A stretch of 64,000 bases of DNA, taken from positions 1 through 64,000 of the forward strand of contig JAWKTN010000008.1 in assembly GCA_041399065.1 (NCBI GenBank), in the 5' to 3' direction. A program made the position numbers and the translations under genes. Below are positions 27,477 to 37,435 of the stretch, piece by piece. The DNA comes from JAGQPD01 sp020426865 (GTDB lineage: Bacteria; Planctomycetota; Planctomycetia; Pirellulales; Pirellulaceae). Under the pieces are notes generated by a model. The model was not told where the DNA came from. It saw nothing but the letters and a program-made list of their open reading frames with translations, and did no database searches. How positions within the stretch are numbered: position 1 is the first letter of the stretch; every line of letters begins with the position of its first letter.

Positions 27477-28046
27477 TCACGCATCCTGCCGATCGACGAT
27501 CCCCCGGATTTTCTCCAGTACGCGCCGCACCGTGCGTTGGCTGCGACCAACGTCCTCGGCAATCTCATCCAACAGATATCCCTCCAATCGCAATTCAAAA
27601 ACTCGCTGCTCCACCGCGTCCAACTGCCGATGAATCCACTCGATTTCGTCCGCCAATGCCAACGCCTCCCCCGGCGTCGGTGGATTCGACCAAAGGGAAT
27701 CGGCTGACATCGTCTCTTCCTGCAGGGGCACCTCACGCGATACCGACCGTCGCTGCGCGCCTTGCTTCGATATCTGATGCCGCAATTTGTGCATCGCAAT
27801 CGCCACTAGCAATCGCCACAGGTCACCGCTGCGCTGCAATAGATAACGTCCGTCACGCGATCCACGAAAAAAACTCCGAAACGCCGATTGAACCACGTCT
27901 TCGGCATCCAGCCTCGACGCGTATTTCTCCGACAAGTGTACCCGCACCAACCCTATCAATCGCGCCGCGTACCGGTGAAATACCTCCTCCGCCGCACTCT
28001 CTTGTCCAGAACGCCAGCGCGCCAGAATCTCTTGCGATTCGTCCAT
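27477..28046 (-). CDS. ECF RNA polymerase sigma factor
   Basis: Protein of 189 residues. Region 2 shows EEVFHRYAARLIGLVRVHLS and LDAEDVVQSAFRSFFRG; region 4 shows LDAVEQRVFELRLEGYLLDEIAEDVGRSQRTVRRVLEKIRG, a clear helix-turn-helix. ATG 28046 (or 28049) begins MDESQEILARWRSGQESAAEEVF, usual for planctomycete ECF factors; the longer frame to 28160 is unlikely. It is divergent from the 3051-residue protein and precedes the PLP enzyme. No anti-sigma gene is adjacent, so its control is unknown. Confidence 0.88.
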   Translation of the reverse strand: MDESQEILARWRSGQESAAEEVFHRYAARLIGLVRVHLSEKYASRLDAEDVVQSAFRSFFRGSRDGRYLLQRSGDLWRLLVAIAMHKLRHQISKQGAQRRSVSREVPLQEETMSADSLWSNPPTPGEALALADEIEWIHRQLDAVEQRVFELRLEGYLLDEIAEDVGRSQRTVRRVLEKIRGIVDRQDA

Positions 28047-28279
28047 CATCCACTCGTCCAATTGCACCGTGCAAACAATTGCGCTCGACAAAAGCCGCCC
28101 CATCACCCGGCGACCCAAAAAAATCCAATTCCCTGTATTTTGATGTCCCCACCCCCCCAAAAAAAGGGATCAACCTCCGGCAGTCCCTCGCGGCAGCCCC
28201 TTTTCGGCTAGTTTATCACGTTTTCTGTTGGTTTTTCGGGTTTTTCTGTTGGATTTAGGGTGGGTGGGGAAGGAACACG

Positions 28280-31200
28280 ATGCGACCGCGACGAGCGAAA
28301 CAACGACGCAGGCAGGTGTTGGAACGGTTGGAGCAACGTGAGCTGTTGACGGCGGATTTGCCGGACATCGTGAGCGTGGGACGAACCCTGTCGGCTTACT
28401 CCACGACCGACCTTGCCGGCGAAAACCTGGTCATTGACTATACGGTGTACAACCAGCGTGCCGATCAGGTTGATGACGTGGTACTGTCAACGTCGCTTGC
28501 ACCTGGTGCGACCTTGCTTGATTCCAGCTTGGCCGTCGATCAAGTGGGGCAGCGATTGATCTGGACGATGGGGGACTTGCAGCCGTACGGGCAGGCGACG
28601 GTGCGAGTGACCGTTTCGCTCACCGGCCTGGCGACTCAGGTCGATGAGGGGGCACTTGCAACGGCCAGTTTCTATTCCGAGCCGATCATGGATGAGGCGT
28701 TGCCGATCGCGTTGCGCAGCGATCCGATTGATGCGAGCCTGTTGGCGTCGACCGTTGACGCGAACATTGCCGATCCATGGATCCAAGCGAAGGCCGCTGA
28801 ACTGAATCAAGACGCCGCGGAAATATTTCAATATGTTCGTGACGAAGTGCAGTACGAAGCGTATGCCGGGAGTCTGCGCGGGGCGCGTGGAGCACTCTGG
28901 GGCGAGGCGGGAAACAGCTACGACCAGGCGAGCTTGTTGACGGCGTTGTTGAGGGCGTCGGGCGTCCCCAGCCGATACGTGCACGGTGTGTTGGATCTAA
29001 ATCCGTCGCGAGATCTCATTAGCCAGATGTTTTCACCGTCTTTAGGGGCAATTGGTGCCGTGCCGGAAGGTGTTACCGTTGCCGATCCGTTGAACGACCC
29101 GTCATTGCTGGCTGAAGTCGGCGATCATGTGTGGGTGGAACTCAATGGCGGGAATGGATTTGTGGCCGCTGATCCGTCAGTAGGCGGCGCACTCCTTGGC
29201 CAGTCGTTCGCGGTCGCGAACGACACCTGGACCGAGATACCCGATGCGCGCCGACACCATGTGGACGTGACATTGAACCGTGAACTGGCCATTCCTGCCG
29301 CATCGCTCCTGACCGGCGGAAGTCCCTTCGATCTTCAAAGCGTGCTGCAACGATCATTTAGTTCGGCCGAGCTAGTGGGGCGGTCGTTGTCGTTCGGGCA
29401 GTTTGTGGATCAACAGAGTATTGGTTCTCCAGTATTCACGTCCATCACCAACACGTATTCGCCTTATCTGCTGGTGGGGGATGAAGCAGCCTCTCTTGAT
29501 GACAGTGAGTTGATCGAGGGGACACCGTTTCAAGAAGTAATTACGAATTTTCCGCTCGGTACGCAACTATTGACAGGGATGTTCCTCAACGTTGCGTTGA
29601 CATCGCCGGACGGTGGCAGCGAGACATACGAGCGAGCCTTGGTGGATCGGGTTGGGTATGATATTCGGCAAAACGGCGGTTCTCCCAATCTGTCGTTCGA
29701 CACCGACAGTCTGCCGTTGCTCAGTGATTTCGATGTCTTCACGTTATTCGCAACATCGGCGGCACCGAACCCGCGACAATCCTCGCAGTTAATTGACGAG
29801 CTATCGTCCAACGCCTCGCGATTGGCGGAACTGCAAGGTGAACCGCTCACGGCCGAAGGGCTGCAATTGGCAAGGCAGAACGCCATCGGGCTGACTCGTT
29901 TTTACGGCGACTTGCAGCAACGCATTTCGCATCTACAGACGGAACGCCTCGCCAATACCTCGAACCTCGAGGTATATGAGGACTCGCCAAACTTGACGAT
30001 CATCACCAGTCAGGCGACCGTCGATGCGGCGACGGATGAGGTGCGGTTGGCGTTTTCAATTGACTTACGAAAGGATCGAGTACGTATAGAGTCGTCACCT
30101 GGGCAGAACGCGGAATTGGCGGAATTCACATTCAACGTGGCGCGCGGGTTGGCGGAAAACGCCACCGAAGCGAGCGTGCTCAAGTTGGTTCAGCCAGCTC
30201 CGCTGCAACTTTCGCAGACGCTCGATACGGTATCCGTCTTCGAAGCTGCTCGGCAACAGTCGATCCCGCTGGTTGCGATCGGGACAAACACGTTGAGTCA
30301 ACTCGACGGACTTTCGATCTCCCCCGAGGCTCGATCCCGAATCACCGCCAGCGTTCAGGCGGGTGACGCCGTACTCGTGCCGTCACAAATGGTCGCCGTA
30401 AATGGCAGTGATGTCATTGCATGGCTGCAAATAGCCGTCGATGGCTCGGTGGTGGGTGTTACGGAGAATGGCGGTCATGGGGCCTTGTCCGAATTTGCGT
30501 CGCTGCAAAAGCTGAATGAAAAACTTCAGGAGGAAGCCCGTAAGTTCATCAGCGCCGAATTCGGCCAGTTCAGTGGCTCGGTATTCGGTACCGCGTATAT
30601 TCTGTGTTCGGTTGCGGGGGATGCCGACGAATGCGCGTTGGAATTGAAGGAAAACAAACAGGCGATTGTCAACCTTGTCCAGGATGTCAACAAGAACATT
30701 GATCGCCTTTCCAAACTCAAGCCATTCAAAGGTCTGCTGAAGATTGATGAGGACAGTTTCAAGAACCAAATGAAGGGGGTCGTTGAGCGATTGTCGGGAT
30801 TGGCGTTGGGTGACGCCACCGATCCTCCCGTGCCGCAGGTCCTGTTGAATCCACATGCAGCAACCGGGCTGCCAACAAACCGTGACCAACAAGCACTCGA
30901 CGTGCCGGGAGATGGCAGCGGACTGACGACGTTCTCCGTATCCACCGATGAGACGACACTGGCGACGGACCAGAATAACGCCGTGTCCACCACGGTCCAG
31001 GTAACATCGGGAGTTACGGAGACCGTGTCCGTCAAGGTCGAAGCACCAGAAGGCTGGAGCGTACGACTTCAGGAAGACGGCTTGCTACAGATTCAGCCCG
31101 CTGCTGGTACTACGGCCGGCACGCATTGCGTGCGGGTGATGGTACGGTCCGGCGCTGATCCGACACGCGTCGCCAGTACTTTGGTCAATGTCGATGTCAG

Positions 31201-34200
31201 TGCGACCGCGGCCGGAGTCGAGTTGGAAGTGCAGCACGACTCGTTTTTGTACGTGCCATACTTCGGAGCACAGATTCCCACGGCATATACAGCAACCATC
31301 AAGAACGTGGGTCCGACGACGGACACGTTCGACCTGACTTTCGATTCGCTTCCGGCAGGTCTTAAGGTCGTCGGGAGTCTATCGAGCGTCGTCGTACCCG
31401 CAGGCGCGACGGCCACCGTGGGAGTCTACGTCGTGCCGGACGGGTCACTTCCTGCCGAAGGTACGCCGGTTGACTTTTCGATTGGCGTCGAAAGTGCAAG
31501 TGACTCGCACGTGGCGGCCACTGCCACGGTCAGCTTTGTTGTGCCAGCAATTCATGGCGTGGCCATCATCGCTACTCCCGCGACGGTCGGAACGACCCCC
31601 GGTGCGCCCGTAGCCGTCGAAGTTCAATTCGCCGCGGTGGGCAATGTTGACGAGCAAGTGCAAGTGACAGGTACCGCGTCCTCAGGGTTAACGCTTTCGG
31701 GTGTGTCTAACATAACCGTGGCTGCGGGCGACGCGCAAACCTTGGTCTTAACCGTGATACCAGACGCCGGCGTGCCGCTCAATTCTCGGCTGGCCGTCAA
31801 CCTGCAAACCAGCTTTGGAGCGCCAGAATCGCAAACGCTGGAGATTCCGGTAGTGATTGCCGTACCAGGTGCCGACGCCATCGTTGATGCGGCGGACGCT
31901 GCTGAGCTGCTCGGCAACATTGACTTGCGCGATCGTTTGAATGACCTCGTGGTATCATTGACCAATCTCGTACAACAGCCCGACCGCACTGACTATCGCG
32001 TGCAGACCGATGCTTCCCTGTCCAGCATCATGAGCCTCCTCGCGGCGGACCGCATATTCGCACCATACGTCGACGAATTCTCAAACGGGCGACTCGCCAT
32101 ACTCGCCGCAACTGACGCGGCGGCGTTGCAGGCCGCGACGGTGTCGTTGGGCAGTGCGATCACTGATCTCGGTACCACAGTGCGAGTTCTGGCCGACAGT
32201 GATTTTGAGCTCTTCTTGTCCCCGGCGAGCCAGGCAGCGATTCCGCTTGTTCCACGCGAATTTGCCTTAACCGTTCACAACATCGGCCGGGAAACGACGA
32301 CATACGATATCTCGGTTGACGGGCTCCCCGCCAATGTATTGATCGATCTCCCCACGACGTCCATCACACTCGATCGAGACGAGATACAAGTTATCCCGTT
32401 CGCGTTGACGCAAACCACGACCGATGAGTTGGCCGCGTTCTCGTTCTCGGCAAGAGTGGACGTTTCGGGAGTCAGTGCTGTCGTTAGTAAGAGTATTGAC
32501 GGGAGTCTGCGAACGCGACGCGAGTTTGTATCGGTAACTTCCGTGGACGTGTCGAGCACTATTATGTCACCTGGCGACGCGGTTGCCGTGGGCGCGTCGT
32601 TGTTGAACGCCGTCAATCGAAGTCAAGATGCCTTGGTTCGTTTCGAGGTCAAGAACTCGGATGAACAAAGCGTCTTCACTTCGTCGAATGTACCGACGAG
32701 TTTGTCCGTGCAGACTTCGCTCGAAACCGTCGATTTGGGGGTTTTTGATACAACCGGTTTAAGCGCCGGGAATTATACGCTACGAGTCGTCGTATCGGAT
32801 CTATTGGGCGCGCCCGTCGATGGGGCGGAGGCGAGTGTGTCGTTGTTCATTGGAACACCGTTGGTGGCGTCCCTCGAGGTTGCCCCGAGTGAATTAGCGC
32901 CCGGCACAAGCACCGTCGGGAGTACCTTGCATATTGCCAGCCTCGTGGCACTGGGGGATCCGGTGGAGCTTGTCGGCTTTCTGCCTATCGATGATTTCGG
33001 TAACGATGCCATCACGGGCGTTACCACCAACGGAGATCATGTCTACGTGTTTGGCAACGCGGGTGTGCATTCGGTGAACGTCACGGACCCGACGCTTCCC
33101 TCACATGTTGGTACGACCGGAACATTTCGGCAATCGGGTGGTGTTGTCGATGGCAATCGTCTTTACACCTATGATTCGGGACTGCCCACTAACATCGCGG
33201 TGTTTGCCAATTCGGGCGTGTCGACATTCGATTTGGGCGGGACGTTTGGAACCGCAGCGGCTCCGGGACGTTTCCAAACCGTGTTTCCCAACTATCAGTT
33301 CATCAGCGATATGGCGGTCGCCAACGGCCATCTGTTTGCGAGTACGGTTTTTGTCGGCGAGAATCTCTCGACGGGCGACATTACGTTCCAGAACGGGACG
33401 GTGCTTTCGTTTCCCGTGGATGGCATCGGCAACATCGGCACGCCTAGCATCTTGCTCAATACGTACGGAGGCAATGCAACTGCGCCGATCTTTCGCAACG
33501 GCGGCGACTTCAATATGTTTCGCCTGCTGATTCCCGAGCCAACGACGTTGTTGGTCGCCAGTACGACATCGACGGGCGGTGACGCTCAGAGCGGCGTCGG
33601 ACGCGTGTTGGTCGTCGATATCAGTGACCCGGACAATATCAACAGCGATCCGCCGAACGAGAGCAAGATTGTCGGCACGCTTGATATTCCGGGGACGGTA
33701 CAGGCCCATGGATTGGCACGCGACGGCAATCTGGCAGTAGTCGTTGCCAGCCAGGGTGGATGGCTGGATCCGTTTGATCCCATGAACGTCGAAAACATTG
33801 GCCCGACGGGTAATCTTGTTTTGGCGACCATCGACATCGCCGATCCTCGCAATCCCATTCTATTGCATACACAGGTTCTGAATCGCGCTGCACGGGGGGG
33901 CGGAGATAATCTGCTTTCGTTGGGGGATGGCAGGTTTGCGTTCTCCAGCTTGGGAGAAGACTCGGACAGCCCACAGCTGTTTGTCGTCGATGCCAGTGAC
34001 CCCAATAATGTAACCGTCGAACTACAACTGGATGTTCCCTCACATATCGTGGGCCTCACGACTGACGGAACCTATCTGTACGCAACGTCCGCCGAGGGGT
34101 TGTCGATCTATACGCTCGGCGGGGCAGGAAGCATTCCGATACAGGCTGCCGTTGAAGTACCGCGCGCGGCAGGCGTCAGTGTTGACGTCGGCTCGTTCAG

Positions 34201-37200
34201 CTTGACACCCGACCAGGTGATCGCTGGGGCGACTGCCGATACCTACGTTTGGAATATCGATCTCAATGGCGCCGTCGTGTCCCAGACCGTACAATGGAAT
34301 AGTCAGGTTGTTGAGTTGCAGCCGGGCGAAACTCGCGACGTTATCGCGTCCACCGTGATCGATTATTCCCTTCAGGGTAACAACCTGCAACTGGCGTTGC
34401 CACCGGCCGCCGTGTTTGCCGGACACGTCTTGGGGATGACACCAGCAACTCAAGACGCTGCTCCCGGTGGTACGGTCGATTATTTCATTACGTTGGATAA
34501 TCCCACGGCGGGCGCAATTGACTACGACATCACTCTGCTCGGATTGCCGGCAGCGTGGACTTCGATCGCCACTCCGGTAACGGTGGCGGCCGGTGGTTCG
34601 CTGCAAGTGCCCCTGCACGTCAGCCCCGATCCGTTTGCACTAGCCACCGAATACGCGTTTGTCGTGACTGCCGCCGCTGGATCCGTCCATGATGCCGTCG
34701 AGGCCGTGTTGAATGTGACGGGCGCACCTATTCTTCCGGTCGCCGAACCAGAGTCACAGGCGGTCGTTGTTCAGCTCATTCCCAGCACGATCCAGCTGGG
34801 ACAAGGGACCAGCAATCACCTCGTGTTGCGATTGATCAACGCCGGAAGCCAAGCGGAGGCATTTAATATTTCCGTTGACTTGCCACCGGGAATCGAAGCG
34901 GAACTGCCAACGGAAGCTATTGTCGTCGCACCCGGTAGCGGTAACTACCGTGATGTAACGATTCCGATTTCGGCGCAGGTTGGCACATTGATCGGTTCTG
35001 ACGCTATCAACGTATTCGTCACGTCACCGTCCGGAACAAGTGCGCATGTGAGTGGACTGGTTGAAATCAACGCCAGCGGTGTTGCCGTGGAATTCTCCGC
35101 AGACATTGTCAACGTCGGTGGTAGTATCCTATTCAATGTTACGAACACTGGACAAGTCTTCGATACCTTCGATATCGCCATCTCCGGCCCCACGGGACTT
35201 GCCGCGACAGTCAACAGACCGTCCGTGACACTCAATCCCGGAGAGTCGACCGAGGTTTCCGTCACCGTTTCCAACTTTGACCTCGCCTTCCCTGGGCAGT
35301 GGCAATTGATCGCCACCGCAACGTCGCAATCGGCGGCGAGTGTACGAGGTACCGACACCGCGAACCTGGTCGTGCCTATAAGGTTGGGGGTGTCCGCGAC
35401 ATTCGCTCCGGAGACAACGACGTTGGTTGATCCCGGCGCCGCCATGGTGTTGTTGACGATGGAAAACCTGGGCAATGTTTCTGACCAATACGAGGTAAAA
35501 ATTGTGGGAATTTCCGGTGACGTCGTCGCACATCTCGTCGGCCCCGACGGGGTCCGCGCGACGTCACTTTCACCGCTATCCCTGCCCGGCTTGTCACTCG
35601 GGAATGTGATACTCGACGCCCAACTGTTATCACCAGGCGACGCCACGGTGACGGTCGAAGTGAGTTCGTTGACAGCCGCAAGCGTCGTCGCGTCGGCCAC
35701 GGCCACGATTCGCACCGCCGTAACCGATGGTATCTGTCTGCCGCAAATTGATTTTGAAACCGACGCCCATGGCAATTTGCTGTATCGACATAGTGTCATT
35801 GCGGATCAGTGGTTGGCATGGGGGATGCAGGTCTCGTCCGGCTCACCAGGAGTGCCCACGCTTGTTGCCGCGTCGTACTACGAAGACGATGACTATCATC
35901 ATGACGACCGATTCGATCGCCACGATCGTGACCACGATGGACGCGACGACTCTGGCCACGACCGCTGGTTCCAAAACAATGACGGCCATTCCGGAATGGA
36001 TCTGGGCAATGTGCTGGTCGTCGGCGGCGGGATCCACTCCACTAGCTCGTACGTTCACGATAATGACGACGATCACGACGATGACCACGATGACGATGAT
36101 CACCACCACGGCGAATTGGGGGCCGGTGGCATCCTCGTGATGACCTTCGAAGTCCCCGTCGCTCTTCAGGAAATCCGACTGGTCGACGTTGACGTCGACC
36201 GCACGGCCACAACGATTCGTGCCTACGACCAGCAGGGCAACCTCGTTGCGACCGCCGCGGCGACCGAGCATCACCGCGGCCTGCAGGCCGTTCCCCTAGA
36301 CATTCTAGGGGTAGCCAGATTGGAAGTCGAATTCGAAGATCACGGTGCGATCGCGGACATTGTGTTTTGCGAGGACGGGGTGGGCGACGTGTACGCGATT
36401 GGGGACGCGGTGTTTGATGATGCGAACGGCAATGGCATTCAAGAAGATGGTGAGCAGCCGTTGGCGAATGTGCAAGTTGAGTTGTATCGAACGACGGGTG
36501 AGTCGATCGGCACGGTTACGACCGATTATCAGGGGAGTTATCGATTCACGGCGATTGACGGCGACTATGAGGTGCGTCTATCGCCGGGCAACTTTGAGTC
36601 GGGTGCGGTCTTGAGCGGCGGCATCGTTACGGGCGGTACGGAGCGACCGGTTACACTCCGTGGCGTTGACGAATTAAATATCGATTTCGGCGTCGACATG
36701 CCGGACCGTCCGGATCCGGGAATGCAGCTGCGAAATGGTGTTTTGACGATCGTGGGGACGGACGGCCGTGACTTGGTTCGAGTCAGTGAGCAGGGGGCGT
36801 GGTGGAATCGGAAGCTGCGAGTGGCGATCAAGTTGTCGGGACAGGGATGGGACACGCAGTTTTTCGATGTTGGGGACGTTGAACGTATCGAAGGCAAGCT
36901 GTACGGTGGCAACGACCATGTCAAGGTGTGGGAGGACGTCGCGATACCGACGTGGTTTGATGGCGGGGAGGGAAATGACTTCTTGCAAGGAGGCGGGGGA
37001 GATGACGTATTAATCGGTGGAGATGGCAATGACGTTGCCAAGGGGGGCGGTGGCAACGACATTCTATTGGGAGATGCTGGATCGGACGAATTGTTTGGCG
37101 AATCGGGTGACGATCTTGTTTGGGGTGGAATCGGCCGCGACTTCGTCTATGGAGGCCAGGGAGGCGACATTGTTTCTGGTGGGACGGTAATTGCCGATGG

Positions 37201-37435
37201 GACGATGCTGTTTGAGGCACGTCAACTATGGACGGAATGTGAGTCATACGAAACGAGAGCGAACAACGTTTCTCAGTTGCTGATTGCCAACACAATCGTA
37301 TTGGATGACGATACGAAGGACACGGTCAAGGGGAATGGTGGTCGCGATTTGTTGTTCGCACGGATCGGCAGTGGTCGCCGGGACGACGTTGATCAGCGAT
37401 GGGACGAAACGTTATTGGAGCTCTTCCCGTTCTAG
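28280..37435 (+). CDS. Giant secreted protein: LEPR-XLL, transglutaminase-like, propeller-like, SdrD-B-like and RTX regions
   Basis: Protein of 3051 residues. The LEPR-XLL motif is at 13-23 (VLERLEQRELL). A transglutaminase-like region (about 165-300) includes GNSYDQASLLTALLRASGVPSRYVHG, DHVWVEL and AADPS; His and Asp are in place but the usual catalytic Cys is not seen. A CARDB/NEW3-like series of immunoglobulin-type repeats follows. A propeller-like part (about 1560-1950) has repeated units such as LVVDISDP and LFVVDASDP. Residues about 2534-2612 are very rich in Asp and His. An SdrD-B-like domain (about 2704-2800, GDAVFDDANGNGIQEDGEQPL) and RTX Ca-binding nonapeptides (about 2894-2968, GGDGNDVAKGGGGND) end the protein. 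ATG 28280 follows GGGGAAGGA. Likely exported and surface-associated; no PEP-CTERM tail. Its stop overlaps the convergent kinase by 4 bp. Confidence 0.88.
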   Translation: MRPRRAKQRRRQVLERLEQRELLTADLPDIVSVGRTLSAYSTTDLAGENLVIDYTVYNQRADQVDDVVLSTSLAPGATLLDSSLAVDQVGQRLIWTMGDLQPYGQATVRVTVSLTGLATQVDEGALATASFYSEPIMDEALPIALRSDPIDASLLASTVDANIADPWIQAKAAELNQDAAEIFQYVRDEVQYEAYAGSLRGARGALWGEAGNSYDQASLLTALLRASGVPSRYVHGVLDLNPSRDLISQMFSPSLGAIGAVPEGVTVADPLNDPSLLAEVGDHVWVELNGGNGFVAADPSVGGALLGQSFAVANDTWTEIPDARRHHVDVTLNRELAIPAASLLTGGSPFDLQSVLQRSFSSAELVGRSLSFGQFVDQQSIGSPVFTSITNTYSPYLLVGDEAASLDDSELIEGTPFQEVITNFPLGTQLLTGMFLNVALTSPDGGSETYERALVDRVGYDIRQNGGSPNLSFDTDSLPLLSDFDVFTLFATSAAPNPRQSSQLIDELSSNASRLAELQGEPLTAEGLQLARQNAIGLTRFYGDLQQRISHLQTERLANTSNLEVYEDSPNLTIITSQATVDAATDEVRLAFSIDLRKDRVRIESSPGQNAELAEFTFNVARGLAENATEASVLKLVQPAPLQLSQTLDTVSVFEAARQQSIPLVAIGTNTLSQLDGLSISPEARSRITASVQAGDAVLVPSQMVAVNGSDVIAWLQIAVDGSVVGVTENGGHGALSEFASLQKLNEKLQEEARKFISAEFGQFSGSVFGTAYILCSVAGDADECALELKENKQAIVNLVQDVNKNIDRLSKLKPFKGLLKIDEDSFKNQMKGVVERLSGLALGDATDPPVPQVLLNPHAATGLPTNRDQQALDVPGDGSGLTTFSVSTDETTLATDQNNAVSTTVQVTSGVTETVSVKVEAPEGWSVRLQEDGLLQIQPAAGTTAGTHCVRVMVRSGADPTRVASTLVNVDVSATAAGVELEVQHDSFLYVPYFGAQIPTAYTATIKNVGPTTDTFDLTFDSLPAGLKVVGSLSSVVVPAGATATVGVYVVPDGSLPAEGTPVDFSIGVESASDSHVAATATVSFVVPAIHGVAIIATPATVGTTPGAPVAVEVQFAAVGNVDEQVQVTGTASSGLTLSGVSNITVAAGDAQTLVLTVIPDAGVPLNSRLAVNLQTSFGAPESQTLEIPVVIAVPGADAIVDAADAAELLGNIDLRDRLNDLVVSLTNLVQQPDRTDYRVQTDASLSSIMSLLAADRIFAPYVDEFSNGRLAILAATDAAALQAATVSLGSAITDLGTTVRVLADSDFELFLSPASQAAIPLVPREFALTVHNIGRETTTYDISVDGLPANVLIDLPTTSITLDRDEIQVIPFALTQTTTDELAAFSFSARVDVSGVSAVVSKSIDGSLRTRREFVSVTSVDVSSTIMSPGDAVAVGASLLNAVNRSQDALVRFEVKNSDEQSVFTSSNVPTSLSVQTSLETVDLGVFDTTGLSAGNYTLRVVVSDLLGAPVDGAEASVSLFIGTPLVASLEVAPSELAPGTSTVGSTLHIASLVALGDPVELVGFLPIDDFGNDAITGVTTNGDHVYVFGNAGVHSVNVTDPTLPSHVGTTGTFRQSGGVVDGNRLYTYDSGLPTNIAVFANSGVSTFDLGGTFGTAAAPGRFQTVFPNYQFISDMAVANGHLFASTVFVGENLSTGDITFQNGTVLSFPVDGIGNIGTPSILLNTYGGNATAPIFRNGGDFNMFRLLIPEPTTLLVASTTSTGGDAQSGVGRVLVVDISDPDNINSDPPNESKIVGTLDIPGTVQAHGLARDGNLAVVVASQGGWLDPFDPMNVENIGPTGNLVLATIDIADPRNPILLHTQVLNRAARGGGDNLLSLGDGRFAFSSLGEDSDSPQLFVVDASDPNNVTVELQLDVPSHIVGLTTDGTYLYATSAEGLSIYTLGGAGSIPIQAAVEVPRAAGVSVDVGSFSLTPDQVIAGATADTYVWNIDLNGAVVSQTVQWNSQVVELQPGETRDVIASTVIDYSLQGNNLQLALPPAAVFAGHVLGMTPATQDAAPGGTVDYFITLDNPTAGAIDYDITLLGLPAAWTSIATPVTVAAGGSLQVPLHVSPDPFALATEYAFVVTAAAGSVHDAVEAVLNVTGAPILPVAEPESQAVVVQLIPSTIQLGQGTSNHLVLRLINAGSQAEAFNISVDLPPGIEAELPTEAIVVAPGSGNYRDVTIPISAQVGTLIGSDAINVFVTSPSGTSAHVSGLVEINASGVAVEFSADIVNVGGSILFNVTNTGQVFDTFDIAISGPTGLAATVNRPSVTLNPGESTEVSVTVSNFDLAFPGQWQLIATATSQSAASVRGTDTANLVVPIRLGVSATFAPETTTLVDPGAAMVLLTMENLGNVSDQYEVKIVGISGDVVAHLVGPDGVRATSLSPLSLPGLSLGNVILDAQLLSPGDATVTVEVSSLTAASVVASATATIRTAVTDGICLPQIDFETDAHGNLLYRHSVIADQWLAWGMQVSSGSPGVPTLVAASYYEDDDYHHDDRFDRHDRDHDGRDDSGHDRWFQNNDGHSGMDLGNVLVVGGGIHSTSSYVHDNDDDHDDDHDDDDHHHGELGAGGILVMTFEVPVALQEIRLVDVDVDRTATTIRAYDQQGNLVATAAATEHHRGLQAVPLDILGVARLEVEFEDHGAIADIVFCEDGVGDVYAIGDAVFDDANGNGIQEDGEQPLANVQVELYRTTGESIGTVTTDYQGSYRFTAIDGDYEVRLSPGNFESGAVLSGGIVTGGTERPVTLRGVDELNIDFGVDMPDRPDPGMQLRNGVLTIVGTDGRDLVRVSEQGAWWNRKLRVAIKLSGQGWDTQFFDVGDVERIEGKLYGGNDHVKVWEDVAIPTWFDGGEGNDFLQGGGGDDVLIGGDGNDVAKGGGGNDILLGDAGSDELFGESGDDLVWGGIGRDFVYGGQGGDIVSGGTVIADGTMLFEARQLWTECESYETRANNVSQLLIANTIVLDDDTKDTVKGNGGRDLLFARIGSGRRDDVDQRWDETLLELFPF
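29955..29975 (-). repeat. Dispersed 21-bp repeat, copy 4 (inside coding sequence)
   Basis: A perfect palindrome with 9-bp arms ATACCTCGA and TCGAGGTAT around a 3-bp centre. Read on the minus strand it is identical over 21 bp to copy 5 in mnmE. It lies in the giant gene and encodes NTSNLEVYE. Confidence 0.85.

Noticed and set aside
32872..32881. CCTCGAGGTT as a sixth copy of the dispersed repeat
   Set aside because: It matches only the middle 10 bases; the invariant right arm TCGAGGTAT is not present.
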